Source: Azonexus sp.
Lineage (GTDB): Bacteria > Pseudomonadota > Gammaproteobacteria > Burkholderiales > Rhodocyclaceae
Length of the DNA: 64,000 nucleotides
Direction of reading: 5' to 3'
Assembly (NCBI GenBank): GCA_030691385.1
Contig: JAUYEI010000003.1
Span: forward strand, 1-64,000
Shown here: one piece after another, positions 42,893-51,830 of the stretch
Layout: every line of letters begins with the position of its first letter
Numbering within the stretch: the stretch's first letter is position 1
Translations under genes and position numbers: made by a program
The notes under the pieces: generated by a model
What the model was told of the DNA's origin: nothing
The model's database searches: none
The model's input: the letters and a program-made list of their open reading frames with translations, nothing else

Positions 42893-44668
42893 ATGCCCCT
42901 AGACGTCAAAACCCAGCTGGCCGCCCTCCTGCAACAGGCACTGGCCAGCGTTGCGCCGAGCGCAACCGATACCCCCATTCAACTTGAGCGGCCGCGCGAT
43001 CCAACGCACGGCGACTTCGCGACCAACCTGGCCATGCAGCTAGCCAAGGCGCTGAAGAAGAATCCGCGTGAAATTGCCCTGCAACTGGTGAACGAATTGC
43101 CGGTGTCGGCTCTCGTCACCAAGGCCGAAGTGGCCGGCGCCGGGTTCATCAATTTCACGCTCGATGCCGGGGCCAAGACCCGTGTCGTCAAGGCCGTGCT
43201 GGCCGAGGGCGAGAATTTCGGTCGGTCGACGCTCGGTGGCTGGCAGAAGGTGCAGGTCGAGTTCGTTTCGGCCAACCCGACCGGCCCGCTGCACGTCGGC
43301 CATGGTCGCGGCGCGGCTTATGGCGCTTCGCTTTCCAACCTGCTGACCTTCGCCGGCTGGGATGTGACGCGCGAGTATTACGTCAATGACGCCGGCCGGC
43401 AGATGGACATCCTGGGCTTGTCGACCTGGCTGCGTTATCTGGCGCAGAACGGCGTCGATGTGCCCTTCCTGCCCAATGCCTATCAGGGCGACTATGTGCG
43501 CGACATGGCCAGGCAGATGAGCGCCGCGCACGGCACCAAATACGTCCGTCAGGCGGCTGACGTGCTGGCCGGCACGCCCGGTTTGCCGGAGGCCGAGCGG
43601 GCCGACGACGAGGCCAAGCGCCAGCGCGACCAGCATCTCGATGCCTTGATCGCCAATGCCAAGACCTTGCTCGGCGCCGACTGGACCTACGTGCATCAAC
43701 ATGCCTTGTCCGAGCAACTAGCTGATTGCCGTGACGATCTCGAGCAATTCGGCGTCCATTTCGACGTCTGGTTTTCCGAACAGGCGCTGTTCGATACCGG
43801 TCTGGTTGCCCGTTGTGTCGATCTGCTCGAAAAGAACGGCCATCTGTATGTGCAGAACGGCGCCCGCTGGTTCAAGTCGACCACCTTCGGCGACGAGAAG
43901 GATCGCGTCGTCCAGCGCGAAAACGGCCTCTATACGTATTTTGCTTCCGACATCGCCTACCACCTCAACAAGTTCGAGCGTGGTTTCGACAAGGTCATCA
44001 ACATCTGGGGGGCCGACCACCACGGCTACATCTCCCGCGTGAACGGCGCGATCACCGCCCTCGGGCTCGATGCCAAAAAGCTGCAGGTGGCGCTCGTCCA
44101 GTTCGCCGTGCTCTATCGCAACGGCCAGAAGGCGTCGATGTCGACGCGCTCGGGCGAGTTCGTCACCTTGCGCGAACTGCGCAGCGAAGTCGGCAACGAT
44201 GCCTGCCGTTTCTTCTACGCCCTGCGCAAGTCCGACCAGCACCTCGATTTCGACCTCGATCTGGCCAAGAGCCAGACCAACGAAAATCCGGTCTATTACA
44301 TCCAGTACGCCCACGCCCGCATCTGTTCGGTGGTCAATCAGCGGGCCGGCGCGAATGGCGGTGAACTCGATGCACTGGCCGATGCCGACCTGTCGCTGCT
44401 CAGCAACCCGCGCGAACTGGCGATTGCCAGCAAGCTGACCGAGTTCCGTGACCTCATCGACAACGCCGCCCGCGAACTGGCGCCGCACCTGATCGCCTTC
44501 TACCTCAAGGACCTGGCCGGCGAGTTCCATGGCTGGTACAACGCCGAGCGCATGCTGGTCGACGATGCGGCGCTGCGCGATGCCCGCGTCGCCCTGGCCG
44601 TCGCCGTGCGTCAGACGATACGCAACGGCTTGACCATTCTGGGCGTCAGCTGTCCGGAATCCATGTAA
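42893..44668 (+). CDS. argS: Arginyl-tRNA synthetase
   Basis: Class I synthetase of 591 aa that charges tRNA-Arg. The N-terminal additional domain includes RPRDPTHGDFATNLAMQLAK, then the HIGH signature as PTGPLHVGHGRGAAYG. WGADHHGYISRVNGA and the KMSKS-equivalent KASMSTRSGEFVTLREL follow, and the C-terminal anticodon domain has VYYIQYAHARICSV. The start ATG at 42893 gives the family N-terminus; the frame extends upstream into the glycosylase gene without a better start. The SPOR-domain gene follows 9 nt later. Confidence 0.96.
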   Translation: MPLDVKTQLAALLQQALASVAPSATDTPIQLERPRDPTHGDFATNLAMQLAKALKKNPREIALQLVNELPVSALVTKAEVAGAGFINFTLDAGAKTRVVKAVLAEGENFGRSTLGGWQKVQVEFVSANPTGPLHVGHGRGAAYGASLSNLLTFAGWDVTREYYVNDAGRQMDILGLSTWLRYLAQNGVDVPFLPNAYQGDYVRDMARQMSAAHGTKYVRQAADVLAGTPGLPEAERADDEAKRQRDQHLDALIANAKTLLGADWTYVHQHALSEQLADCRDDLEQFGVHFDVWFSEQALFDTGLVARCVDLLEKNGHLYVQNGARWFKSTTFGDEKDRVVQRENGLYTYFASDIAYHLNKFERGFDKVINIWGADHHGYISRVNGAITALGLDAKKLQVALVQFAVLYRNGQKASMSTRSGEFVTLRELRSEVGNDACRFFYALRKSDQHLDFDLDLAKSQTNENPVYYIQYAHARICSVVNQRAGANGGELDALADADLSLLSNPRELAIASKLTEFRDLIDNAARELAPHLIAFYLKDLAGEFHGWYNAERMLVDDAALRDARVALAVAVRQTIRNGLTILGVSCPESM

Positions 44669-44677
44669 GGAATTGCC

Positions 44678-45292
44678 ATGAGTCGCGATATGAAGCCCCG
44701 CAAGAGCCAGCCAGCGAAAAAGAAGTCCGCCGGCGGCACGCTGGTCGGCATGTTCATTGGCCTGGTCATCGGCGTCGCTCTGGCGGCGGGTGTCGTCTGG
44801 TACCTCAACAAGTCGCCGCTGCCCTTTGTCGAGCGGGCGCAGCCGCCGGCCCGGGGTGACGCGGCCAATGGCAAGAATGGTCAGCCTGGCCAGCCGCTGG
44901 CGCTACCCGGCAAGCCGGGCGATCCGATCCCCGAGAAGCGCTTCCAGTTCTACGACATCCTGCCCGGCAAGGCCGACGCCGTGCCCGACAAGGCGCCCAA
45001 GCCGGAGGCCAGGAAGGAAGAGCCGAAGAAAGAGGAAGCGAAGAAGGAAGAGTCCAGGGAATCGAAGACGCCGCTCTTCCTGCAGGCCGGTTCGTTCAGC
45101 ACGGCGCAGGATGCTGACAACCAAAAGGCCAAGCTGGCGTTTATGGGTATAGAGGCCGTTGTCCAGCAGGTGATGATTCAGGACAAGACCTTCTATCGGG
45201 TCCGTGTCGGTCCCTACACGAAGATCGATGAATTGAACAAAGTCCGCGCCGAGCTTGCCAAATCAGGCGTTGAAGCCCAACTTGCCAAATAG
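44678..45292 (+). CDS. SPOR-domain membrane protein (FtsN-like)
   Basis: Protein of 204 aa with a basic cytoplasmic N-terminus, one membrane helix (LVGMFIGLVIGVALAAGVVW), a Pro/Lys/Glu-rich linker (PKPEARKEEPKKEEAKKEES) and a C-terminal SPOR domain (FLQAGSFSTAQDADNQKAKL ... YRVRVGPYTKIDELNKVRAE). SPOR domains bind denuded septal peptidoglycan, so a divisome or cell-wall role is inferred. The place directly after argS, before dsbA, is the usual one for this FtsN-like protein in betaproteobacteria. Confidence 0.9.
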   Translation: MSRDMKPRKSQPAKKKSAGGTLVGMFIGLVIGVALAAGVVWYLNKSPLPFVERAQPPARGDAANGKNGQPGQPLALPGKPGDPIPEKRFQFYDILPGKADAVPDKAPKPEARKEEPKKEEAKKEESRESKTPLFLQAGSFSTAQDADNQKAKLAFMGIEAVVQQVMIQDKTFYRVRVGPYTKIDELNKVRAELAKSGVEAQLAK

Positions 45293-45301
45293 GAGTTACG
45301 A

Positions 45302-45949
45302 ATGAAGGATGCACGCCGCAGTTTCGTCGGTTCCGTTTTTGCCCATTTTTTCGGGTTGACCGTAGCAATGCCGTCTTTTGCTCAGGGCGCAGCCTACACA
45401 CCGATCAGTCCGGCCCAGCCGACTGAGGATGCCGCCAAGATCGAAGTCCTCGAGTTTTTCAGCTACGGCTGCCCGCACTGTGCCGATTTCAATCCGCTGC
45501 TGACCGCCTGGGCTGCCAAGCTGCCGGCCGACGTGGTCGTCAAGAAAGTGCCGATCACCTTCGGTCGCGCCGCCTGGGCCAATATCGCCAAGCTCTATTA
45601 CGCGCTGGAAATCACTGGCGACCTGCATCGTCTCGAGGGCGACGTCTTCCGGGCGATTCATGGCGAGCGCGTCAATCTGTTCGACGAAAAGACGCTGACC
45701 GAATGGGTCGTCAATAAGGGTGTGGACGCGAAGAAATTCGGCGAAACCTTCAACTCCTTCGGCGTCATGAGCAAGGTCAAGCGTGCCGACCAGATGGCGC
45801 AGGCCTACAAGATCCAGGGTGTGCCGGCATTGGCTGTCGATGGCAAGTTCCTGATCGGGGACATGGGCTTCAACGAGAAGCTGGCCGTTGCCGACAAGCT
45901 GATCGCCCAGGCCCGCAGCGAGAAATCCAAGGGCGCCGGCAAGAAATAA
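45302..45949 (+). CDS. dsbA: Thiol:disulfide interchange protein DsbA
   Basis: Periplasmic disulfide oxidase of 215 aa. A signal peptide (residues 1 to about 28, ending PSFAQ|GA) precedes a thioredoxin fold with the active site FFSYGCPHCADFNPLL and the cis-Pro loop IQGVPALAVDGKFL, plus the helical insert of the DsbA family. It starts 9 nt after the SPOR gene with GGAG before the ATG. The hydrophobic part of the signal peptide, FAHFFGLTVAMP, is encoded by a dispersed repeat copy. The next gene starts at the base after the stop. Confidence 0.94.
   Translation: MKDARRSFVGSVFAHFFGLTVAMPSFAQGAAYTPISPAQPTEDAAKIEVLEFFSYGCPHCADFNPLLTAWAAKLPADVVVKKVPITFGRAAWANIAKLYYALEITGDLHRLEGDVFRAIHGERVNLFDEKTLTEWVVNKGVDAKKFGETFNSFGVMSKVKRADQMAQAYKIQGVPALAVDGKFLIGDMGFNEKLAVADKLIAQARSEKSKGAGKK
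45335..45370 (+). repeat. GGTTGACCGT dispersed repeat inside the dsbA signal-peptide region
   Basis: Reads GTTTTTGCCCATTTTTTCG then GGTTGACCGTAGCAATG. Exact core, with the AGCAATG flank also seen at 15599 and 58686. Encodes FAHFFGLTVAM in the sense orientation. Confidence 0.85.
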
Positions 45950-46720
45950 TTGACCCTCAAGGTCTTCATCACGGGCGCCTCGTCGGGAATCGGCGAGGCG
46001 CTTGCCGTTTACTACGCCGCCCAGGGCGCCACCCTGGGCCTGGCAGCGCGGCGAAGCGAATTTCTTGCGGCGTTGAACCGGCGTCTGGGTGGGCAACATG
46101 CCTGTTACGCACTCGATGTCAGCGATGCGCCGGCTCTGCACGAGGCAGCCACCGATTTCATCGCCCGCTTCGGCGCCCCGGACATCATCATTGCCAATGC
46201 CGGTGTCTCGGCCGGTACGCTGACCGAGTTCGAGGAAGACCTCGCGGCCTTTCGCCGGATCATGGACATCAACGTCTTCGGCATGGCGGCGACCTTCGCG
46301 CCTTTCATTCCGGCCATGAAGGCGGCCACGGGTGAAAGACGACTGGTCGGCATCGCCTCGGTCGCCGGCATCCGTGGCCTGCCGGGGGCGGAGGCTTATT
46401 CGGCCTCGAAAGCGGCGGCCATCGTCTACCTGGAAAGCCTGCGCCTCGAAATGCGCCCCTACGGCATCAAGGTGGTGACCATCGCGCCCGGCTACATCGA
46501 GACGCCAATGACCGAGATCAATCCCTACAAAATGCCATTCCTGCTGCCGGTCGATCAGGCCGCATCCCGTTTCGCGGCGGTTATCGTGCGCGGCACCAGC
46601 TACGCGGTTATTCCCTGGCCGATGGGCGTTGTCGCCAAGATCCTGCGCTCCCTGCCCAACTGGCTATACGACCGTCTGTTTACAAGCGCCCCGCGCAAGC
46701 CGCGCGGCTTGTTAAAATAG
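45950..46720 (+). CDS. Short-chain dehydrogenase/reductase
   Basis: Classical SDR of 256 aa. The cofactor motif is VFITGASSGIGEALAVYYAA, then LDVSDAPALHEAA, the NAG motif IIIANAGVSAGTL and catalytic Ser, Tyr and Lys in GIASVAGIRGLPGAEAYSAS plus KAAAIVYLESLRLE. The start is TTG immediately after the dsbA stop, giving MTLKVFITGASSG; there is no ATG that keeps the glycine motif. The substrate is unknown. thiS follows 4 nt later. Confidence 0.88.
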   Translation: MTLKVFITGASSGIGEALAVYYAAQGATLGLAARRSEFLAALNRRLGGQHACYALDVSDAPALHEAATDFIARFGAPDIIIANAGVSAGTLTEFEEDLAAFRRIMDINVFGMAATFAPFIPAMKAATGERRLVGIASVAGIRGLPGAEAYSASKAAAIVYLESLRLEMRPYGIKVVTIAPGYIETPMTEINPYKMPFLLPVDQAASRFAAVIVRGTSYAVIPWPMGVVAKILRSLPNWLYDRLFTSAPRKPRGLLK

Positions 46721-46724
46721 CCCG

Positions 46725-46928
46725 ATGCTAGAACTCAAGATCAATGGCGAAGCCCGCCAGTTTTCCGCAGCGCTGACCGTGACCGGTTTGATTGAGCGAC
46801 TCGGCTACAGCGGCAAGCGCATCGCCGTCGAACGCAACGGCGAAATCGTCCCCAAGAGCCAGCACGCCACGACGGCGCTGGTTTCCGGCGACCAGCTTGA
46901 AATCGTCGTCGCCGTCGGCGGCGGGTGA
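46725..46928 (+). CDS. thiS: Sulfur carrier protein ThiS
   Basis: Ubiquitin-like protein of 67 aa that carries thiocarboxylate sulfur for thiazole synthesis. It starts MLELKINGEARQF, contains RIAVERNGEIVPKSQHATTA and LVSGDQLEIVVAVGGG, and ends in the essential Gly-Gly. It lies upstream of thiG, separated by 99 nt of repeats, and completes a thiamine gene set with thiD and thiE at the left of the window. thiC, thiF and thiO are not in the window. Confidence 0.94.
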   Translation: MLELKINGEARQFSAALTVTGLIERLGYSGKRIAVERNGEIVPKSQHATTALVSGDQLEIVVAVGGG

Positions 46929-46930
46929 GG

Positions 46931-47025
46931 TAGTTGTTAGTTATTAGTTGTTAGTCCTTAGCGCAAGCGGACTGGCACCAATAACTGGCGACTAAAGACT
47001 AACAACTAGCGACTAAAGACTAACG
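46931..47025. repeat. Direct and inverted repeats between thiS and thiG
   Basis: The 99-nt gap is built of variants of TTAGT/ACTAA. TAGTTGTTAGTC (46945-46956) is the exact reverse complement of 46997-47008, and GCGACTAAAGACTAAC occurs twice with a 21-nt period (46988 and 47009). The RNA could fold into a long AT-rich hairpin covering the thiG ribosome-binding region. The composition contrasts sharply with the GC-rich surroundings. Confidence 0.75.
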
Positions 47026-47027
47026 AC

Positions 47028-47810
47028 ATGCATCAACTGACTATCGCCGGCAAGGCGTACCGTTCCCGTTTGCTGGTCGGCACCGGCAAGTACAAGGATT
47101 TCGCCGAAACCCGTGCCGCCATCGACGCTTCGGGGGCGGAGATCGTCACCGTGGCGATCCGGCGCATGAATATCGGCCAGGACCCGAGCCAGCCCAATCT
47201 GCTCGATGCCCTGCCGCCCGCGCAATTCACCATCCTGCCCAATACCGCCGGTTGCTATAACGCCGACGATGCGGTGCGCACGCTGCGCCTGGCCCGCGAA
47301 CTGCTCGACGGTCATCCGCTGTGCAAGCTCGAAGTGCTCGGCGATCCGACCAGCCTCTTCCCGAACATGCCGGAAACGCTGAAGGCGGCCGAAACCCTGG
47401 TCAAGGATGGCTTTCACGTCATGGTCTACTGCTCGGACGACCCCATTCAGGCCAAAATGCTCGAAGAAATCGGCTGCGTCGCGGTCATGCCGCTCGCCTC
47501 GCTGATCGGCTCCGGCATGGGCATCCTCAATCCGTGGAACCTGCGCCTGATCATCGACAACGCCAAGGTGCCGGTCATCGTCGATGCCGGTGTCGGCACC
47601 GCGTCTGACGCTGCCATCGCCATGGAGCTCGGCTGCGACGGCGTGCTCATGAACACTGCCATCGCCCAGGCAAAAAATCCCGTCCTCATGGCCAGCGCCA
47701 TGAAGAAGGGCGTCGAAGCGGGCCGCGAGGCCTGTCTGGCCGGCCGCATGCCGCGCAAACTCTACTCGGCCGACCCGTCGTCGCCGACTTCCGGATTGAT
47801 CGGCTCATGA
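47028..47810 (+). CDS. thiG: Thiazole synthase
   Basis: TIM-barrel enzyme of 260 aa that makes the thiazole phosphate from DXP, dehydroglycine or glycine imine and ThiS thiocarboxylate. It contains [91 protein letters not shown] and [20 protein letters not shown], then [14 protein letters not shown]. The catalytic Lys is in VKLEVLGD-type context (CKLEVLGD). Its 3' end overlaps trmB by 4 nt. Confidence 0.96.
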   Translation: MHQLTIAGKAYRSRLLVGTGKYKDFAETRAAIDASGAEIVTVAIRRMNIGQDPSQPNLLDALPPAQFTILPNTAGCYNADDAVRTLRLARELLDGHPLCKLEVLGDPTSLFPNMPETLKAAETLVKDGFHVMVYCSDDPIQAKMLEEIGCVAVMPLASLIGSGMGILNPWNLRLIIDNAKVPVIVDAGVGTASDAAIAMELGCDGVLMNTAIAQAKNPVLMASAMKKGVEAGREACLAGRMPRKLYSADPSSPTSGLIGS

Positions 47811-48574
47811 GCGCTACCCCCCTGATTCATCCGGCTGCCGTCGGCGAAGGCGTGTACGAAGAGGGCCGCGAAGCATCGACGCAAAACCACGGCCACATCA
47901 AGAGCTACGTCCGTCGCGCCGGCCGCATGTCGTCGGCCCAGGAAAACTACTACGCCGAGATGATGCCGAAGATCGGCATCGTCTACGCCGCGGAGCAAAT
48001 CGACCTTGCTGCGGTCTACGGCCGAAAAGCCCCGAAAATCCTCGAAATCGGCACCGGCATGGGGGAAACCACGGCCAGGATCGCCGATGCCAACCGCGGC
48101 AACGATTACCTCGGCGTCGAAGTGCACGTGCCGGGCGTTGGCGCCCTGTGCAAGCAGATCGCCGAACGCGAACTGAGCAACCTGCGCATCTGCCAGCATG
48201 ACGCCGTCGAAGTCGTCCGCGACATGCTGCCGGAAGCCTCGCTCGACGGCGTCCATGTCTTTTTTCCCGACCCGTGGCACAAGGCCCGTCACAACAAGCG
48301 CCGGCTCATCCAGTCGCCGTTCGTCGCGCTGCTCGCCTCGCGCCTCAAGCCGGGCGGCTATTTCCACTGTGCCACCGACTGGGAAGAGTACGCCCACCAG
48401 ATGCTGGAAGTGCTTTCAGCCGAGCCGACGCTGGTCAATTCATCGGAAGGCCCTTCGACGGAGCCCAGGACAGGCTTTGCCCCGCGCCCCGAATACCGGC
48501 CGCTGACCAAGTTCGAGAACCGCGGCCTGCGTTTGGGCCACGGTGTCTGGGATGTCATTTTCAAGAAGCGCTAA
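47807..48574 (+). CDS. trmB: tRNA (guanine-N7)-methyltransferase
   Basis: SAM-dependent methyltransferase of 255 aa that modifies G46 of tRNAs. Motifs are [20 protein letters not shown], the SAM site [49 protein letters not shown] and [20 protein letters not shown]. Near the C-terminus [20 protein letters not shown] seems a few residues longer than usual ahead of [20 protein letters not shown]. The ATG overlaps the thiG stop (ATGA), so translation is coupled. Confidence 0.95.
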   Translation: MSATPLIHPAAVGEGVYEEGREASTQNHGHIKSYVRRAGRMSSAQENYYAEMMPKIGIVYAAEQIDLAAVYGRKAPKILEIGTGMGETTARIADANRGNDYLGVEVHVPGVGALCKQIAERELSNLRICQHDAVEVVRDMLPEASLDGVHVFFPDPWHKARHNKRRLIQSPFVALLASRLKPGGYFHCATDWEEYAHQMLEVLSAEPTLVNSSEGPSTEPRTGFAPRPEYRPLTKFENRGLRLGHGVWDVIFKKR

Positions 48575-48599
48575 GGCGCCTTTTCCCGAAAGATTTTTT

Positions 48600-49517
48600 A
48601 TGTGGTTCAAGAACCTCCAGCTTTACCGCCTGCCGACGCCGTGGAATATCGACCTCGCCAAATTTGATGAACAACTGGCCCGCGGCCCGTTCGTGAAGTG
48701 CCCGAGCAACCAGCCGATGAGCCGGGGCTGGGTGTCGCCGCGCCGCGATGGCGCGCTGGTCTATTCGCTTGGCCAGCAATGGATGATCGCCCTGAGCGTC
48801 GAGCAGCGTCTGCTGCCGTCGTCGGTGGTCAATGACGAAGTCAAGGAACGCGCCGAACTGGTTGAAGCCCAGCAGGGTTACGCCCCCGGCCGCAAGCAGC
48901 TCAAGGAATTGCGCGAACGTGTCACCGAAGAACTCATGCCGCGCGCCTTCACCCGCCGCCGCACGACCTACGTCTGGCTCGACCCGCAAAACGGCTGGTT
49001 CTGCGTCGATGCGGCTAGCCCGGCCAAGGCCGAAGAAGTCATCGAGCATCTGCGCCATTGCCTCGACGACTTCCCGCTGACCATGTTGCACACCCAGGTT
49101 TCGCCGCAAGCAGCGATGGCCGACTGGCTGGCTGGCGGCGATGCGCCGGCCTGCTTCACCATCGACCGCGATTGCGAACTGAAGGCAGCTGGCGAGGAAA
49201 AGGCGGCGGTGCGTTACGTTCGTCACCCGCTCGACGGCGACGAAATCAGCGTCGAGATCAAGGCCCACCTGGCTGCCGGCAAGATGCCGACCAAGCTGGC
49301 GCTGACCTGGGACGACCGCATCTCCTTCGTGCTGGGCGAAAAGCTCGAAATCAAGCGCCTCGCCTTCCTCGATCTGCTCAAGGAAGAGGCCGAGAAATCG
49401 GCCGAGCACGCCGACGAGCAGTTTGATGCCGATTTCGCGCTGATGACCGGCGAGTTGTCCCGTTTCCTGCCGCAGCTGCTCGAAGCCCTTGGTGGCGAGG
49501 TCGTCGAAGCAAAATGA
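48600..49517 (+). CDS. rdgC: Recombination-associated protein RdgC
   Basis: DNA-binding ring protein of 305 aa that limits RecA loading. It begins MWFKNLQLYRLPTPWNIDLA. Characteristic segments are RGPFVKCPSNQPMSRGWVSP, KQLKELRERVTEELMPRAFT and YVWLDPQNGWFCVDAASPAK, with CFTIDRDCELKA further on. I chose the ATG at 48600, which gives the family N-terminus and follows trmB by 25 nt. The ychJ gene overlaps its end by 4 nt. Confidence 0.94.
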   Translation: MWFKNLQLYRLPTPWNIDLAKFDEQLARGPFVKCPSNQPMSRGWVSPRRDGALVYSLGQQWMIALSVEQRLLPSSVVNDEVKERAELVEAQQGYAPGRKQLKELRERVTEELMPRAFTRRRTTYVWLDPQNGWFCVDAASPAKAEEVIEHLRHCLDDFPLTMLHTQVSPQAAMADWLAGGDAPACFTIDRDCELKAAGEEKAAVRYVRHPLDGDEISVEIKAHLAAGKMPTKLALTWDDRISFVLGEKLEIKRLAFLDLLKEEAEKSAEHADEQFDADFALMTGELSRFLPQLLEALGGEVVEAK

Positions 49518-49930
49518 AGACAAGCGACGCCTGCCCCTGTGGCAGCGGCAGGCGTTATGCCGAATGCTGCGGTCAACTGCATTTTTCGGCCAAAAATGAA
49601 ATGACGGCCGAGGCGCTCATGCGCTCGCGCTACAGCGCCTACGTGCTCAAGCTGGCCGATTACCTGCTGGCCAGTTGGCATCCCTCGACCCGGCCGGCCA
49701 GCATGGATCTGGCTGAGGACGACGGCACCAAATGGCTCGGGCTGGAAATCAAACGCTGCCAGCAGCAGGACGAGAATCACGCCACTGTCGAGTTCGTCGC
49801 CCGCTACCGCATCGCCGGGCGCGGCCACCGCCTGCACGAAATCAGCCGCTTCATCCGCGAAGACGGCCGCTGGTTCTATATCGATGGCGACATCGATCCC
49901 GGCACTATTCCGTCTGCAGTGCAACCGTGA
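49514..49930 (+). CDS. ychJ: YchJ family SEC-C motif protein (UPF0225)
   Basis: Protein of 138 aa with an N-terminal SEC-C zinc motif, ACPCGSGRRYAECCGQLH, then the YchJ core AEALMRSRYSAYVLKLADYL and LLASWHPSTRPASM. It ends with ARYRIAGRGHRLHEISRFI and EDGRWFYIDGDIDP. Function is unknown; the SEC-C motif binds zinc. The start ATG overlaps the rdgC stop, implying coupled translation. A 133-nt gap without obvious signals separates it from the ABC-F gene. Confidence 0.93.
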   Translation: MKTSDACPCGSGRRYAECCGQLHFSAKNEMTAEALMRSRYSAYVLKLADYLLASWHPSTRPASMDLAEDDGTKWLGLEIKRCQQQDENHATVEFVARYRIAGRGHRLHEISRFIREDGRWFYIDGDIDPGTIPSAVQP

Positions 49931-50063
49931 TTTTGTCGACATCGCCTTGCCGTGCTAATCGCACTGTCTGCGGCGTGTCTTCGCGTCACGCTTGCACTGC
50001 AAACAGAATCGAAACTGCCTGACCGGGCGCCCGCGCCCACCCTCTGAAGAAAACGAACACCCC

Positions 50064-51743
50064 ATGATCATCCTCAAGAACGTCACCCTGCGCCGCAGCT
50101 CGAAAGTGCTGCTCGACAAGACCTCGGTCACCATCAATCCCGGTGAAAAGGTCGGTCTGGTCGGCCGCAATGGTGCCGGCAAATCGACGCTGTTCGCGCT
50201 GCTCAATGGCACGCTGCATGAGGATGGTGGTGATTACTCGATTCCCAAGCAATGGCAGATGGGTCAGGTCTCACAGGACATGCCGGAAACCGAGCAGAGC
50301 GCGACCGACTTCGTCATCGACGGCGACACCCGGCTGCTCGCCGCCCGTAACGAGGTGCATGATGCCGAGGCGAGCGACGACGGCATGCGCATGGCCGAAG
50401 CCTACATGGCGCTCAACGACGCCGGCGAGCACGACGCCGAAGCCCGCGCCCAGTCGCTGATCCTCGGCCTCGGCTTCAAGGTTTCCGAGTTGCACAACCC
50501 GGTCAACAGCTTCTCCGGCGGCTGGCGCATGCGCCTGCAACTGGCGCGCGCCCTGATGTGTCCGTCCGACATCCTGCTCCTCGACGAACCGACCAACCAC
50601 CTCGATCTCGATGCTCTCGTCTGGCTCGAGGCCTGGCTCAAGCGCTACCAGGGCACGCTGGTCATGATCAGCCACGACCGCGAATTCCTCGACGCCATCA
50701 CCGGCGTCACGCTGCACATCGACAACGCCAAGCTGGTCCGCTACGGCGGCAATTACAGCAAGTTCGAGGACATGCGCGCCGAACAGATGCTGCTCCAGCA
50801 GGCAACGATGGCCAAGCAGGCCGAGAAGATCGCCCACCTGCAGTCCTTCATCGCCCGCTTCAAGGCCAAGGCCAGCAAGGCCAAACAGGCGCAGAGCCGG
50901 GTCAAGGCGCTCGATCGCATGGAAAAGATCGCGCCGGTGCTGGCCGATGCCGAATTCACCTTCGAATTCCAGGAGCCGCAGAACCTGCCCAACCCCATGC
51001 TGTCGATGATGGATGTCACCATCGGCTACCCGCCGGCGGCGGAAGCGCCGGCCGGCACGCCGCCGACCGTCATCGTGCGCGGCATCAACCGCTCGGTGAT
51101 GGCCGGCCAGCGCATCGGCATCCTCGGCGCCCACGGCCAGGGCAAATCCACGCTGGTCAAGACCATCGCCTGCGAACTGGCGGCGATCAGCGGCGACCTG
51201 ACCGAAGGCAAGGGCCTGAACATCGGCTACTTCGCCCAGCAGGAACTCGACGTGCTGCGCCCGCACGACACGCCGCTCGAACACATGGTCCGGCTGGCCA
51301 AGGAAGCGATTGCCAACGGCCGCAGCAACGTGCCGGGCCGCGAGCAGGAGCTGCGCAATTTCCTCGGCACCTTCAATTTCGGCGGCGAAATGGTCAAGCA
51401 GGCGGTCGGCACCATGAGCGGCGGCGAAAAGGCCCGCCTCGTGCTGTGCATGATCGTCTGGCAACGGCCCAACCTCTTGCTGCTCGACGAGCCGACCAAC
51501 CACCTTGACCTCAGCACCCGCGAAGCCCTCGCCGTCGCCCTCAACGAGTTCGAAGGCACCGTCATGCTGGTCAGCCACGACCGCGCCCTGCTCCGCTCCG
51601 TCTGCGACGAGTTCTGGCTGGTTTCCAAGGGCGGCGTCGCGCCGTTCGACGGCGATCTGGAGGACTACCAGCGCTATCTTCTCGACGAGGCCAAACGCGT
51701 GCGCGAAGAGGCGTCAGCGGCGCAGAGGAAGCTGGCGGCCTGA
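50064..51743 (+). CDS. ABC-F family ATPase (YheS/Uup-like)
   Basis: Soluble twin-cassette ABC-F protein of 559 aa without membrane domains; such proteins act on ribosomes. Cassette 1: GLVGRNGAGKSTLFALLNG, signature NSFSGGWRMRLQLARALM and LLLDEPTNHLDLDALVWLE. A charged interdomain linker (FIARFKAKASKAKQAQSRVK) follows. Cassette 2: GILGAHGQGKSTLVKTIACE, signature TMSGGEKARLVLCMI and LLLDEPTNHLDLSTREALAV. The start ATG at 50064 gives MIILKNVTLRRSSK. The linker and lack of a long C-terminal coiled coil suggest YheS rather than Uup. Confidence 0.92.
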   Translation: MIILKNVTLRRSSKVLLDKTSVTINPGEKVGLVGRNGAGKSTLFALLNGTLHEDGGDYSIPKQWQMGQVSQDMPETEQSATDFVIDGDTRLLAARNEVHDAEASDDGMRMAEAYMALNDAGEHDAEARAQSLILGLGFKVSELHNPVNSFSGGWRMRLQLARALMCPSDILLLDEPTNHLDLDALVWLEAWLKRYQGTLVMISHDREFLDAITGVTLHIDNAKLVRYGGNYSKFEDMRAEQMLLQQATMAKQAEKIAHLQSFIARFKAKASKAKQAQSRVKALDRMEKIAPVLADAEFTFEFQEPQNLPNPMLSMMDVTIGYPPAAEAPAGTPPTVIVRGINRSVMAGQRIGILGAHGQGKSTLVKTIACELAAISGDLTEGKGLNIGYFAQQELDVLRPHDTPLEHMVRLAKEAIANGRSNVPGREQELRNFLGTFNFGGEMVKQAVGTMSGGEKARLVLCMIVWQRPNLLLLDEPTNHLDLSTREALAVALNEFEGTVMLVSHDRALLRSVCDEFWLVSKGGVAPFDGDLEDYQRYLLDEAKRVREEASAAQRKLAA

Positions 51744-51788
51744 GGCATTGCGCCTTTCGCAAATATTCACAATTGCTGTCATGCCGAT

Positions 51789-51813
51789 GGATTAGGATGG
51801 CCCAACCTAATCC
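51789..51813 (+). promoter_or_regulatory. Hairpin in the 5' leader of the yidB-like gene
   Basis: GGATTAGG (51789-51796) and CCTAATCC (51806-51813) form a perfect 8-bp stem with a 9-nt loop, ending 4 nt before the TGGAG ribosome-binding site. It may be an mRNA structure or an operator. Confidence 0.4.
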
Positions 51814-51830
51814 CTTCTGGAGAACAAATC

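Noticed and set aside
46929-47027. Thiamine pyrophosphate riboswitch before thiG
   Set aside because: The region is simple TTAGT-type repeats and shows none of the conserved TPP-aptamer segments; none was seen upstream of thiD either.
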